Shown here piece after piece: positions 53,181 through 62,243 of a stretch of 64,000 bases of DNA; the stretch's first letter is position 1; every line of letters starts with the position of its first letter. The notes under the pieces were generated by a model. It saw only the letters and a program-made list of their open reading frames with translations, was not told the DNA's origin and ran no database searches. The position numbers were made by a program, and so were the translations under genes. Origin of the DNA: Nocardia blacklockiae (GTDB taxonomy: Bacteria; Actinomycetota; Actinomycetes; Mycobacteriales; Mycobacteriaceae); NCBI RefSeq assembly GCF_015477355.1, contig NZ_JADLRJ010000004.1, positions 558,001 through 622,000 of the forward strand, read 5' to 3'.

Positions 53181-53915
53181 ATGAGCATCCGCACCGCTGT
53201 CGTCACTGGGGCCAGTTCCGGAATCGGGGAGGCCACCGCGCGGGAACTCGCCCGCCAGGGTTTCCACGTGTACGTCGGGGCGCGGCGGGTGGACCGGCTG
53301 CGGGAGCTGGCCGAGGAGATCGGCGGCACGGCGCTGCCGCTGGACGTCACCGACGAGGCGTCGGTGCGGGCGTTCACCGACGCCGTCGAGCGGGTCGACG
53401 TGCTGGTGAACAATGCCGGCGGCGCGAAGGGCCTGGCGCCGGTCGCCGAGGCGGACCTGGACGACTGGCGCTGGATGTGGGAGACCAACGTGCTGGGCAC
53501 GCTGCGGGTCACCAAGGCGCTGCTGCCGAAGCTGATCGACTCCGGCGACGGGCTGATCGTCACCGTGACCTCGGTCGCGGCATTCACCGCCTACGACAAC
53601 GGTTCCGGCTACACCTCGGCCAAGCACGCCCAGGCCGTGCTGCATCGCACCTTGCGCGGCGAGCTGCTGGGGCAGCCGGTGCGGTTGACCGAAATCGCCC
53701 CTGGCGCAGTCGAAACCGAGTTCTCGCTGGTGCGCTTCGGCGGTGACGCCGACCGCGCGGCCAAGGTGTACGAAGGCATCGATCCGCTTGTCGCACAGGA
53801 CATCGCGGAGATCATCGGCTTCGTCGCGAACCGTCCGCCGCACGTGAACCTGGACACCATCGTCGTCAAGCCGCGCGACCAGGCCGACGCGGGGCGCTTC
53901 GCCCGCCGGGGCTGA
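53181..53915 (+). CDS. Short-chain dehydrogenase/reductase
   Basis: A 244-residue classical SDR. VVTGASSGIGEATA is the cofactor loop, LVNNAGG follows, and the catalytic residues are S131 and Y144-x3-K148 (SGYTSAKHA). It resembles the NADP-dependent serine/3-hydroxy acid dehydrogenase group. ATG 53181 is the start. It matches Rv0484c by position. Its end converges on the L,D-transpeptidase gene. Confidence 0.9.
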   Translation: MSIRTAVVTGASSGIGEATARELARQGFHVYVGARRVDRLRELAEEIGGTALPLDVTDEASVRAFTDAVERVDVLVNNAGGAKGLAPVAEADLDDWRWMWETNVLGTLRVTKALLPKLIDSGDGLIVTVTSVAAFTAYDNGSGYTSAKHAQAVLHRTLRGELLGQPVRLTEIAPGAVETEFSLVRFGGDADRAAKVYEGIDPLVAQDIAEIIGFVANRPPHVNLDTIVVKPRDQADAGRFARRG

Positions 53916-53951
53916 AAAACGCCCCGGCGAGGGAGCCCAAGCGCCCCCTCC

Positions 53952-55196
53952 TCAGTTGCCGCTGCGGACCGGGCCCGGCGGGACCGGGGTCGCCGAGACC
54001 ACCGGGGACGGCTCGCCGTGCAAGGCGGACATGGTCTTCCAGGTTTCCCAGTCGATGGTCCAGTCGTAGAGGTCGCCGTCGGCGGCGGACAGGGCGATGG
54101 AGGTGCCGGTGACCTCGACCGGGTCGCCGTACATCGCGGTCGGGAAGTAGGCCTGCGCGTCGCTGGTGCTCAGGTTGATGCAGCCGTTGGTGACGTTCGT
54201 ATTGCCCTGCGCCCCGGCCGATTCCGGGTTGGCGTGGATGAATTCGCCGTTGTTGGAGATGCGTACGGCCCAGCGTTCGCGAACGTTGGTGTAGAAGGGC
54301 GGATTCGACATCATGAAATCCTCGTACTTCTCGGTCACCACATGGATGCCCGAGCGGGTGACGTTGCGCGCCTCGTTGCCCTCGCCGTAGCTGCACGGGA
54401 AGTCGAAGATGGTCTGCCCGTCGCGGATCACCTGCACGCGGTGGCTGGGCGCGTACCCCTTCACGATCTGGCTGCGGCCGATCTTGAACTCCGAGCTCAG
54501 ATCGCCGTAACCGTAAGCGCCGTCACCGAGTTCGAGGCCGTAGAGCTTGCCCGAGAACTTCACATCGGTGCCCGGGACCCAGTACTCGCGCGGCCGCCAG
54601 TGCGCGCGGGAGCCGCCGTTCTCGTCCGGCAGCCAGGCCCAGCCGCCCTCGGTCTCGGGCGTGGTGGCGACGGTGAGCGCCTTCTCCACCGCGGCCTTGT
54701 TCGCGACGTGGCTCTTGAACTGCAGGATGATCGGGGCGGCGATGCCGACCTCCTGGCCGTCGCCGATGTTGATGGTGGCGGGCACGGTCTGCGCCGGGGC
54801 CAGCGTGGTGAACTTGCCCTCGATCGGGACGGGCTTGCCGTCGGTGCCGACAGCCGTGCCCGACCAGGTGTAGGCGGCGTCGTAGCCGAGCGGCTCGGTG
54901 ATCTTGAAGCTGCTGCCGTCGGGGGCCAGGGTGCCGGCGACCGGTTTGCCCGCGGCATTGGTCAGCGCGACCTGATCGATGCGGCCGGCGGACACCGAGA
55001 CCGAGACCGGCGCGACCGGATTGACGTCGGTACTGCCCGCGCCGGGCTCGAAGGTGACCTTCGCGACCGGTTTGCTCTCCTTCGGGCCCGCATTGTCGCC
55101 GCCGCCGCTCGAACACCCGGCGACCAGCGCGGCACCCGCCAACTGAGCCATCCCGATCAGCACGGCGCGACGGCTGGTTACTCCTCGAATGCTCAC
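53952..55196 (-). CDS. lprQ: L,D-transpeptidase lipoprotein (LprQ/LdtMt5-like)
   Basis: A 414-residue lipoprotein. Twin arginines (TSRRAVLIG) and the lipobox LVAGC lie in the first 30 residues, followed by two Ig-like domains (about 40-260) and the YkuD catalytic domain. The active-site stretch reads IHANPE, then [10 protein letters not shown]: the nucleophilic cysteine is kept, but the usual S-H-G-C is T-N-G-C. It forms 3-3 cross-links in peptidoglycan. GTG 55196 is the start, with GAGGA just before it. It is divergent from nothing and follows murB. Confidence 0.92.
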   Translation of the reverse strand: MSIRGVTSRRAVLIGMAQLAGAALVAGCSSGGGDNAGPKESKPVAKVTFEPGAGSTDVNPVAPVSVSVSAGRIDQVALTNAAGKPVAGTLAPDGSSFKITEPLGYDAAYTWSGTAVGTDGKPVPIEGKFTTLAPAQTVPATINIGDGQEVGIAAPIILQFKSHVANKAAVEKALTVATTPETEGGWAWLPDENGGSRAHWRPREYWVPGTDVKFSGKLYGLELGDGAYGYGDLSSEFKIGRSQIVKGYAPSHRVQVIRDGQTIFDFPCSYGEGNEARNVTRSGIHVVTEKYEDFMMSNPPFYTNVRERWAVRISNNGEFIHANPESAGAQGNTNVTNGCINLSTSDAQAYFPTAMYGDPVEVTGTSIALSAADGDLYDWTIDWETWKTMSALHGEPSPVVSATPVPPGPVRSGN

Positions 55197-55251
55197 TTCC
55201 TCGAATTTACCGCGAGCATCGGACAAGTCCCGCCGCGTCGCCCGGCACCCC

Positions 55252-56358
55252 CTAGAGAACGAGTCCCACGGTCACCGGTTCCGGCTCCAAGCGAATACCG
55301 AACAGTTCGTGTACCCCGTCGCGGACCGTGCGTGCCAGCGCGACCAGATCGGCGGCCGTCGCCGTGCCGCGGTTGGTCAGTGCCAGCGTGTGTTTCGTGG
55401 ACAGCCGGGCCGAGGCCGCGGGGCCTGGGTAGCCCTTCGCGAAACCGGCGCGCTCGATCAGCCACCCGGCCGAGAACTTCACCCCGTCGGCGGCCGGATA
55501 GGTCGGGACTGTGACTTCCCCCACATGGCGGTTTATCGCCACGAGCACCTGCTCGGTCCGATCGTGCGGGACCACCGGGTTGGTGAAGAACGAACCCGCG
55601 CTCCAGGTGTCGTGGTCGGCGGGGTCGAGCACCATGCCCTTGCCGGCGCGCAGCCGCAGCACGGCCTCGCGCACCTGCGCCGCCGGACGCGTCTGGCCTT
55701 CTTCGGCATCGAGGGCCTGGACGAGTTCGCGGTAGCGCAGCGGGGCGCTCGCACCGCTGGGATCGAGGGCGAATTCCACCTCGAGCACGACCGCGCGGTC
55801 GCTGTGCTTGAGCAGCGAAGTGCGGTAACCGAAACCGAGTTCGTCCGGTGCCGCCCAGCGGATCGCGCCGGTCTCGCGGTCGAGCAGCCGCACCCGGCGC
55901 AGCAGCCGCTCGACCTCGACGCCGTAGGCGCCCACGTTCTGCACCGGCGTCGCGCCCGCCGAACCCGGGATCCCGGACAGGCACTCCAGCCCGCCGCGAC
56001 CGGCCGCGACCGTCGCCGCCACCACCGCGTCCCAATTCGCGCCCGCCTCCGCGACCACCCGGTCCGTGCCGATCTCCACACCCTCGGTCGCGATGCGCAC
56101 GACCACACCGGCGAACCCGGCGTCGGAGATCAGCAGATTCGAGCCGCCCGCGAGCAGCAGCAGCGGGATTCCGGCGGCGTCGAGAGCGCGCACGGTGGCG
56201 ACGAGCGCCTCGGTGCTCGCGCAGTCGGCCACCGCGGCCGGACCGCCGACGCGCAGCGTGGTCAACTCCGCCAGCGGAACCGAATCGCGCACGCGCGCAC
56301 CGGTCGTGGACAGCAGCTCGCGCAATTCGTCGATCGGCACCACTCGGGATGTACGCAC
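55252..56358 (-). CDS. murB: UDP-N-acetylenolpyruvoylglucosamine reductase
   Basis: A 368-residue flavoenzyme reducing UDP-GlcNAc-enolpyruvate to UDP-MurNAc. It shows [52 protein letters not shown] (positions about 125-150) and the proton-donor serine in [12 protein letters not shown]. It is a type I MurB. GTG 56358 was chosen; GTG 56394 is in frame but would overlap the divergent DUF2505 start. It is 55 bases upstream of the L,D-transpeptidase gene, so both peptidoglycan genes may be co-transcribed. Confidence 0.94.
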   Translation of the reverse strand: MRTSRVVPIDELRELLSTTGARVRDSVPLAELTTLRVGGPAAVADCASTEALVATVRALDAAGIPLLLLAGGSNLLISDAGFAGVVVRIATEGVEIGTDRVVAEAGANWDAVVAATVAAGRGGLECLSGIPGSAGATPVQNVGAYGVEVERLLRRVRLLDRETGAIRWAAPDELGFGYRTSLLKHSDRAVVLEVEFALDPSGASAPLRYRELVQALDAEEGQTRPAAQVREAVLRLRAGKGMVLDPADHDTWSAGSFFTNPVVPHDRTEQVLVAINRHVGEVTVPTYPAADGVKFSAGWLIERAGFAKGYPGPAASARLSTKHTLALTNRGTATAADLVALARTVRDGVHELFGIRLEPEPVTVGLVL

Positions 56359-56384
56359 AGCGAAAGACGGTAGCGTGTTCCACC

Positions 56385-56876
56385 ATGGCGACACCCCTGG
56401 CGTATACGGCTCAGTACACGCATCCGGCCGACGCGATCCGTGCCGCGTTCGCCGACGAACAGTATTGGAAGGACCGGATCGAGGAGGTCGGCGGCCCCAA
56501 CGCGCGGCTGGACTGCTTCCACGCCTCGGTCGACCAGGAACAGCTGCACGTGGAGATGGTGCAGTCCATCCCGGCCTCGGAGCTGCCCAGCGCGATCACC
56601 TCGGTGCGGCCCGGCGATCTGATCATCCCCCGCACGGAGAGCTACGCCGGATACGCCGGCACCTTCACCGCGCGCGTGCAGGACGCGCCCGCGCAGGTGA
56701 ACGGCACGGTGAGCCTCAGCGCCGCGGGCGAGGCGTCGCAGGCGGTCATCCAGGGTTCGGTCGAGGTGAGCATCCCGCTGTTCGGCAAGAAGATCGAGGC
56801 CGTCGTCGCGGAGAAGCTGCTGGAGCTGCTGGCCGCGGAGACCGAGTTCACCAACACCTGGATCGCCAACCGCTGA
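56385..56876 (+). CDS. DUF2505 family protein, copy 1
   Basis: A 163-residue protein of the SRPBCC/START-like superfamily (DUF2505). The pattern [32 protein letters not shown] and the C-terminal [25 protein letters not shown] are typical. These proteins could bind a lipid or polyketide. ATG 56385 starts the frame and is divergent from murB. The second copy follows after 64 bases. Confidence 0.87.
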   Translation: MATPLAYTAQYTHPADAIRAAFADEQYWKDRIEEVGGPNARLDCFHASVDQEQLHVEMVQSIPASELPSAITSVRPGDLIIPRTESYAGYAGTFTARVQDAPAQVNGTVSLSAAGEASQAVIQGSVEVSIPLFGKKIEAVVAEKLLELLAAETEFTNTWIANR

Positions 56877-56940
56877 GCGGACGCGCGCAAATGCGCCGCG
56901 GCGGCCGACCGGAAGATCAGACACAGTACCCTGGCTTCCC

Positions 56941-57456
56941 ATGGCTCGCCGACTGGACTATTCAGCCCGCTACCCGCTGCACACCACCAAAGAGGTGTAC
57001 GAGGCGCTGTCCGACCGCGCCTACTGGGACGCGCGCATGGAGGAGATGCGCAAGTACTCCCCCAACGAGGTGACCGAGCTGTCCGCCGGGGACAGCGGCA
57101 TCGAGGTCGAGATCCAGCACATCCTGCCGCGCGAGATGCTGCCCGAGATCGCGCAGACCGTGATGCGCAAGGACATGACGATCACCCGCAAGGAGACCTA
57201 CGGGCCGTTCGGGCCGGAGGTCACCGGGGAGTACGTGGCCTCCATCCCGGCCGGGCCCGGCAGCCTGAACGGGACCATGCACCTGTTCCCCACCGACACC
57301 GGGTGCACGCTGCGCACCTCGTCGACGGCCAAGGTGTTCATCCCGATGCTCGGGCCCAAGCTCGAGCAGATGATGCTGATCAATCTCGTCGACCTGTTGC
57401 GGGCCGAGGCCGAGTTCACGGCGCAGTGGCTGGACGAGCAGCACCCGACCGCCTGA
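56941..57456 (+). CDS. DUF2505 family protein, copy 2
   Basis: A 171-residue paralogue of the preceding gene: RLDYSARYPLHTTKEVYEALSDRAYWDARMEE and KLEQMMLINLVDLLRAEAEFTAQWL. The central part is diverged. The pair probably arose by tandem duplication; M. tuberculosis has one such gene (Rv0481c) at this place as far as I recall. The next gene overlaps its end. Function unknown; ligand binding is inferred from the fold. Confidence 0.87.
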   Translation: MARRLDYSARYPLHTTKEVYEALSDRAYWDARMEEMRKYSPNEVTELSAGDSGIEVEIQHILPREMLPEIAQTVMRKDMTITRKETYGPFGPEVTGEYVASIPAGPGSLNGTMHLFPTDTGCTLRTSSTAKVFIPMLGPKLEQMMLINLVDLLRAEAEFTAQWLDEQHPTA

Positions 57457-58253
57457 CCGCACCGTCCTCGCGCACCCCGCCCAAACCCGTCGGCGCGATC
57501 ACGCGCGGCACCACCGGCATCAACCGGTTGCGGCGCAGCGACCGCTGGCTGATGCACGACGAGCTGGTCACCACGCGGTTGCGGGCGGCGGCCGATCCCC
57601 TCGTGGTGGACCTCGGGTACGGAGCCAGCCCGGTCACCACGATCGAATTGGCGGCGCGGTTGCGGCGGGTGCGCGCCGACGTGCGGGTGGTCGGCTTGGA
57701 GATAGATCCGCAGCGGGTGGTGCCCGGGCGCGACGGAGTGGTGTTCGCGCGCGGCGGTTTCGAGCTGGCCGGGCTGCGGCCGACGCTGGTGCGCGCGTTC
57801 AACGTGCTGCGGCAGTATCCGGAAGAGGCGGTGGCGCAGGCCTGGCGGACGGTGCTGGACGGACTGGCGCCGGACGGGCTACTGGTCGACGGCACCTGCG
57901 ACGAGCTGGGCCGACGCTGCGCTTGGGTGCTGCTGGACCGCACCGGGCCCCGTTCGTTGACGCTGGCGTGGGACCCGTTCACCGTCGAGCGGCCCTCCGA
58001 TGTGGCCGAGCGGCTGCCGAAGGCGTTGATCCACCGCAACATTCCCGGCGAACGCGTCCACACCCTGCTCACCGCCGCCGATCGCGCCTGGGCCCGCGCC
58101 GCACCCCTGGCCCCCTACGGCCCGCGCGTGCGCTGGCGCGAGGCGTCGAAAACCTTACGCGCGGAAGGTTTTCCGGTCCGCCGCTACCGCCGCCGCATGC
58201 GCGACTGCGTCCTCTCGGTCCCGTGGGAAGCGGTAGCGCCCGCACCCAGGTGA
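57426..58253 (+). CDS. Class I SAM-dependent methyltransferase-like protein
   Basis: A protein of up to 275 residues. VVDLGYGASPVTTIELAARL is the SAM-binding motif I (D-L-G-Y-G-A), with VVGLEIDPQRV as motif II and FARGGFELAG after it. RAFNVLRQYPEEAVAQAW and LVDGTCDELGRRCAW are distinctive. The start is uncertain: GTG 57426 overlaps the DUF2505 gene by 31 bases; a start further downstream (around the ATG of MHDELVTT) would lose conserved sequence. The methyl acceptor is unknown. Confidence 0.75.
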   Translation: MAGRAAPDRLTAPSSRTPPKPVGAITRGTTGINRLRRSDRWLMHDELVTTRLRAAADPLVVDLGYGASPVTTIELAARLRRVRADVRVVGLEIDPQRVVPGRDGVVFARGGFELAGLRPTLVRAFNVLRQYPEEAVAQAWRTVLDGLAPDGLLVDGTCDELGRRCAWVLLDRTGPRSLTLAWDPFTVERPSDVAERLPKALIHRNIPGERVHTLLTAADRAWARAAPLAPYGPRVRWREASKTLRAEGFPVRRYRRRMRDCVLSVPWEAVAPAPR

Positions 58254-58380
58254 CGCGGCGGCGAGTGCGGGACGGAGACGAGTCTTCTCGCACTCGGCGT
58301 CTACGGAGCGCATTGCAGGACAGCAGGTTTCACGCTTACGCGGGGGCGAGCTACGCCGAGCGCCAGCGAGTTCGTGCGAG

Positions 58381-58484
58381 GCGTGGCGGAGGCGGGCGGC
58401 TTATACGGCAGCGGGTTCAGGCCTGAGCCAAGGCGTGGCGGAGCCGGACGGCTTAACGGCAGCGGGTTTCAGGCCTGAGCCAAG
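58381..58484. repeat. Tandem 52-bp duplication copying a gene's 3' end
   Basis: Two consecutive 52-base units (58381-58432 and 58433-58484) start GCGTGGCGGA and share GGCAGCGGGT and CAGGCCTGAGCCAAG. A third, partial copy begins at 58485 inside the AbiEi-like gene. On the minus strand each unit repeats the end of that gene, including the codons for HALAQA and its TGA stop. It looks like a recent slippage event; the copies differ by a few bases. Confidence 0.9.
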
Positions 58485-59077
58485 GCGTGGCGGATGCGGG
58501 CGGCGGTGCGTGGGGGCAGAGCGTCTGCGGCGGAGCGGATTTCGGCGCTGGCGCAGCGGTGGATGGCTACCGCGTCCGAGACGACCTCGTCGAGGGCGGA
58601 TTGGCCGATGCCCGCTTCGGCGAGGTCGAGGACCGTGCGTACCGGGGTGGTGACGAGGAAGGTGCCCGCGGATTCGACGTCGCGACGGCACAGGGCGCGG
58701 CGCAGTACCACGAGGCGGGGAGCGCTGGGCGCGCGGCCGCCGCGGGCGGACAGGTGCAGGAAGCGGGGGCGCAGCCGGCCCAGGCCGTGCAGTTCGGCCG
58801 CACTGTGGTGGGAGACCGCGGCCGCGCCCTCGAACCACGCCGACCACATCGCGTATTCGTCGAGCGGGCCGTCCGGCCAGTCCGCGAGCCGCAGCAACCC
58901 GGCCCCGGCCCGGCTCACCGAGCCGTCCACCAGGCCGGTGCGGATGCGGTCCTGGCAGCGGTGCCGCAGTACCAGGCGGGTGGTGAAGTATCCGGCGTGC
59001 CGGGCGGCCGCCTCCCGCAACGCCCGCCAACCCTGCTCCGCGGCAGGGACTGGGCTGGCGGCGGCTTCACCGGACAT
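58469..59077 (-). CDS. AbiEi-like antitoxin-domain protein
   Basis: A 202-residue protein related to the type IV toxin-antitoxin AbiEi family. The N-terminal HTH-type part is WRALREAAARHAGYFTTRLVLRH and then SRAGAGLLRLADWP; the rest matches the AbiEi C-terminal layout (SHHSAAELHGLG, FLVTTPVRTVLDLAE). No AbiEii toxin gene is adjacent, so it is an orphan, as is common in actinobacteria. ATG 59077 is the start. The 3' end is tandemly duplicated downstream. Confidence 0.82.
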   Translation of the reverse strand: MSGEAAASPVPAAEQGWRALREAAARHAGYFTTRLVLRHRCQDRIRTGLVDGSVSRAGAGLLRLADWPDGPLDEYAMWSAWFEGAAAVSHHSAAELHGLGRLRPRFLHLSARGGRAPSAPRLVVLRRALCRRDVESAGTFLVTTPVRTVLDLAEAGIGQSALDEVVSDAVAIHRCASAEIRSAADALPPRTAARIRHALAQA

Positions 59078-59191
59078 GGGACCCAGGTTACGCCGCGGAC
59101 CTGTGCGGCATGTCACAATCGCGAGCGTCCTCGGTCCAACCCTTCAACCGCCCCACAGAGCTGACTCAGAAAGCTCGGGAAGAATCGTGGC

Positions 59192-59959
59192 ATGAGTTCG
59201 AACCTTCCAGAGACCGCGCCCGCGCCCGGACCGCCCGCGGGCGGCCGGACCGGCACCCGGAACCTGCGGCGGATCATCCTGATCGTCGGACTCGTCGTCG
59301 TGCTCGCGCTGGTCGGCACCGCGGCCGGCGCCGAGACGTACTACCGCCACCGGATCGAGCGCTGCCTGGCCACGCAGGTCGAGCGCGACCTGGGTTCCAA
59401 GGTCTCGGTCGGGTTCGGGCCGAAACCGTTGCTGCTCACCGCGATCGACCACCGGATCCAGTACGTGAACATCGACAGCGACGACGCGAAGTTCGGCCCC
59501 GCCGTCGATATGAAGGTGCATGTGCGGCTCAACGACATCACCCTGGTCGACAACGGCCGCGGCGGCGCCGACGTCGGCAGCAGCAGCGCGGACGCCACCT
59601 GGAGCAACGAGGGCATCGCGCAGACGCTGAGCGGCCTGGTGTCGGACGTGCAGTCCGATCCGGTGAGCGGAACCCTGAACGTGAAGGTGCTCGGCGGCAT
59701 CGCCGGACTACAGGTCAAGCCGCAGATCGTCGGCGACCGGATCGAGGTCACCACCCAGTCGGCGCAGCTGTTCGGTCTCGGCCTGCCGACCGACCTGGTC
59801 GACGGCATCGTGGACCTGATGACCGAGAGCCTGCAGAGCTATCCGCTGGACATGCAGCCGACCGCGGTGCGGGTCACCGACAACGGCATCGCCGTGTCGC
59901 TCACCGGCGGCACCAGCAAGCTGCAGCCGGCGCAGAACAACGAGAACGTCAGCTGCTGA
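59192..59959 (+). CDS. LmeA-like phospholipid-binding protein (DUF2993)
   Basis: A 255-residue protein. A Pro-rich cytoplasmic start is followed by one transmembrane helix (about residues 27-47, IILIVGLVVVLALVGTAAG), then an extracytoplasmic beta-rich DUF2993 domain. LmeA of mycobacteria, of this family, helps lipomannan synthesis by binding phosphatidylinositol lipids. It corresponds to Rv0479c by position. ATG 59192 is the start. It ends 12 bases from the convergent deoC. Confidence 0.82.
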   Translation: MSSNLPETAPAPGPPAGGRTGTRNLRRIILIVGLVVVLALVGTAAGAETYYRHRIERCLATQVERDLGSKVSVGFGPKPLLLTAIDHRIQYVNIDSDDAKFGPAVDMKVHVRLNDITLVDNGRGGADVGSSSADATWSNEGIAQTLSGLVSDVQSDPVSGTLNVKVLGGIAGLQVKPQIVGDRIEVTTQSAQLFGLGLPTDLVDGIVDLMTESLQSYPLDMQPTAVRVTDNGIAVSLTGGTSKLQPAQNNENVSC

Positions 59960-59971
59960 ACAGGATTCGGC

Positions 59972-60646
59972 TCATTCCGGGAACCCGGCGAGCACCTCGC
60001 GCGACCGCGACAGCCCGAGCCGGGTCGCGCCCGCCTCCAGCAGTTCGGCGGCGGCCGCCGCGGTCCGGATGCCGCCGCTGGCCTTGATGCCGAGCCGCCC
60101 GCCGACGGTCTCGGCCATCAGCCGCACGGCGTGCACGCTCGCGCCGCCCGCCGGGTGAAAACCGGTGGAGGTCTTCACGAAATCGGCCCCGGCGCGTTCG
60201 GCAACGCGGCACGTCTCGACGATCGCCTCGTCGGACAGTGCCGCCGATTCGATGATCACCTTGAGCACGGTGCCGTCGCCCACGCCCTCGCGCACCGTGA
60301 CGATGTCCGCCAGCACCGCGTTGTAGTCGCCGGAGACCGCGGCCCCGACATCAATGACCATGTCCACCTCGGCCGCGCCCTGTTCCACCGCCATCCGCGC
60401 CTCGGTGCCCTTGATGAGCGAATGATGCTTGCCGGAAGGGAATCCGGCGACCGTCGCGACCGCCAGGCCGTCCGCGCGGACGGGCAGCATCGCCGGCGAC
60501 AGGCACACCGCGTACACACCGAGCTGCCGCGCCTCGTCCACCGCGGCGGCGACCTCGGCGGCGGTGGCCTCCGGCGCGAGCAGGGTGTGGTCGATGAGCG
60601 CGGCCACCTCGCCGCGGGTGCGTGATCGTTCGGTGCTGTCGGCCAT
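59972..60646 (-). CDS. deoC: Deoxyribose-phosphate aldolase
   Basis: A 224-residue class I aldolase splitting 2-deoxyribose-5-phosphate into glyceraldehyde-3-phosphate and acetaldehyde. The Schiff-base lysine is K158 in DFVKTSTGF, and the assisting lysine is K188 in [20 protein letters not shown] is the N-terminal signature. ATG 60646 is the start. It is divergent from the GNAT gene. It matches Rv0478. Confidence 0.95.
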   Translation of the reverse strand: MADSTERSRTRGEVAALIDHTLLAPEATAAEVAAAVDEARQLGVYAVCLSPAMLPVRADGLAVATVAGFPSGKHHSLIKGTEARMAVEQGAAEVDMVIDVGAAVSGDYNAVLADIVTVREGVGDGTVLKVIIESAALSDEAIVETCRVAERAGADFVKTSTGFHPAGGASVHAVRLMAETVGGRLGIKASGGIRTAAAAAELLEAGATRLGLSRSREVLAGFPE

Positions 60647-60734
60647 GGGGACAGAGTGTGGCACACGCGCGTGGCACACTCGTAGGAGTCGCCCGCCGGG
60701 GCGGATGTGCCACTCGCCGGGGAGGAGAAGTCAC

Positions 60735-61280
60735 GTGCTGATCCGTCGGGAACGGGCCGGCGACGTCTCCGCGATCGACGCGGTGCATCGCGAGGCCTTC
60801 GCCCGCGACTACCCGAACGGCTCGCCCGAGGGCGCGCCGCGCGCGGCCGCCGAGCCGGCCGAGGTGGCGCTGGTGCATCGGTTGCGCAGCGATTCCGGCT
60901 GGATTCCGACCTTGTCGATGGTCGCCGAGCTGCACGACCGCGTGGTCGGCCACGCGTGCCTGACCCGCGCCGGAGTGGGGCCGTTCCCGGTGCTGGCGCT
61001 CGGGCCGATCGGCGTCCTGCCCGCCCACCAGGGCGACGGCGTGGGATCCGCCCTCATGCACGCCGCGCTCGGCGCCGCCGACGCCCTCGACGAACCCCTG
61101 ATCGGCCTGCTCGGCAGCCTCGACTACTACCCCCGCTTCGGCTTCCTCCCCGGCTCCCGCGTCGGCATCGTCCCCGACGAACCGGCCTGGGCCTCCCACT
61201 TCCAGGTGCGCCCCCTCACCGCCTACGAGCCCGAGATCGTCGGCGAATTCCATTACGCCGAGCCGTTTTACACGCTCTAG
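60735..61280 (+). CDS. GNAT family N-acetyltransferase
   Basis: A 181-residue acetyltransferase. The acetyl-CoA loop is LGPIGVLPAHQGDGVGSALMHAAL with Q/G-x-G-x-G/A; GLLGSLDYYPRFGFLPGS is a typical C-terminal part of the YhbS-like subgroup. GTG 60735 is strongly supported by GGAGGAG seven bases before it. The acceptor is unknown. It lies before purU with a 68-base gap. Confidence 0.87.
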   Translation: MLIRRERAGDVSAIDAVHREAFARDYPNGSPEGAPRAAAEPAEVALVHRLRSDSGWIPTLSMVAELHDRVVGHACLTRAGVGPFPVLALGPIGVLPAHQGDGVGSALMHAALGAADALDEPLIGLLGSLDYYPRFGFLPGSRVGIVPDEPAWASHFQVRPLTAYEPEIVGEFHYAEPFYTL

Positions 61281-61348
61281 GGCGTCGGCGTCCCGCAACG
61301 CGCGTCTCGGTCGCGGTGAGGTTGCTGGAGTCTGGGAGGATTGCCGGT

Positions 61349-62236
61349 ATGAGTTCGACCCCCGCCGCCGACGAACGTCGCTACGTGCTGATGCTGGGCT
61401 GTCCGGATCGGCCGGGCATCATCGCCCGGATCACCTCGTTCATCGCCGAGTTCGGGGGGTCGATCATGGAGGCCGGGTATCACTCCGACACGGATTCGGG
61501 GTGGTTCTTCACGCGGCAGGCGGTGCGGGCGTCGACGGTGCCGTTCGAGCTGGCAGAGTTGCGGGATCGGTTCGCCGCGGTGGCGGCGGAGCTGGGGCCC
61601 GAGACGGACTGGCAGCTGCTGGACTCGGGCGCCAAGCGCCGGGCGGTGCTGCTGGTGAGCCGCGACGGGCACTGCCTGCACGACCTGCTGGGCCGAGCGA
61701 CCAGCGGTGAGCTGCCCGCGACCATCGAGGCCGTGATCGGCAACCACCCGGACCTGGCCGAGATGACCCGCGCGCACGGCGTCCGGTTCCACCACGTGCC
61801 GTTCCCGAAGGACCCCGCCGAGCGCGGCCCGGCCTTCGAGCAGGTCCGCGACCTGGTCGACGCGCACCAGCCGGATGCCGTGGTGCTGGCCCGGTTCATG
61901 CAGGTCCTGCCCGCCACGCTGTGCGAGCACTGGGCGGGCCGGGCGATCAACATCCACCACAGCTTCCTGCCCTCGTTCGTCGGCGCCCGCCCCTACCACC
62001 AGGCGTTCGCGCGCGGCGTGAAGCTGATCGGCGCCACCTGCCACTACGTGACCGCGGAACTGGACGCCGGGCCGATCATCGAGCAGGACGTGATCCGCAT
62101 CGACCACGCCGACACGGTGCGCGACATGGTCCGCCAGGGCCGCGACATCGAGCGGGTGGTGCTGGCGCGCGGCCTGCGCTGGCACCTGGAGGGCCGGGTG
62201 CTCGTGCACGGCCGCCGCACCGTCGTGTTCGACTGA
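61349..62236 (+). CDS. purU: Formyltetrahydrofolate deformylase
   Basis: A 295-residue enzyme releasing formate from 10-formyltetrahydrofolate. The N-terminal ACT domain has LMLGCPDRPGIIARITSFIAEFGG; the catalytic domain has INIHHSFLPSFVGARPYHQA with the Asn-His pair, and the aspartate in YVTAELDAGPIIEQD. ATG 61349 follows GGGAGGA. It regulates the one-carbon folate pool and supplies formate for purine synthesis. Confidence 0.95.
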   Translation: MSSTPAADERRYVLMLGCPDRPGIIARITSFIAEFGGSIMEAGYHSDTDSGWFFTRQAVRASTVPFELAELRDRFAAVAAELGPETDWQLLDSGAKRRAVLLVSRDGHCLHDLLGRATSGELPATIEAVIGNHPDLAEMTRAHGVRFHHVPFPKDPAERGPAFEQVRDLVDAHQPDAVVLARFMQVLPATLCEHWAGRAINIHHSFLPSFVGARPYHQAFARGVKLIGATCHYVTAELDAGPIIEQDVIRIDHADTVRDMVRQGRDIERVVLARGLRWHLEGRVLVHGRRTVVFD

Positions 62237-62243
62237 GCGAGCG

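Noticed and set aside
53916-53951. Possible terminator between the SDR and L,D-transpeptidase genes
   Set aside because: There is a run of five A residues, but I could not form a convincing stem around it.
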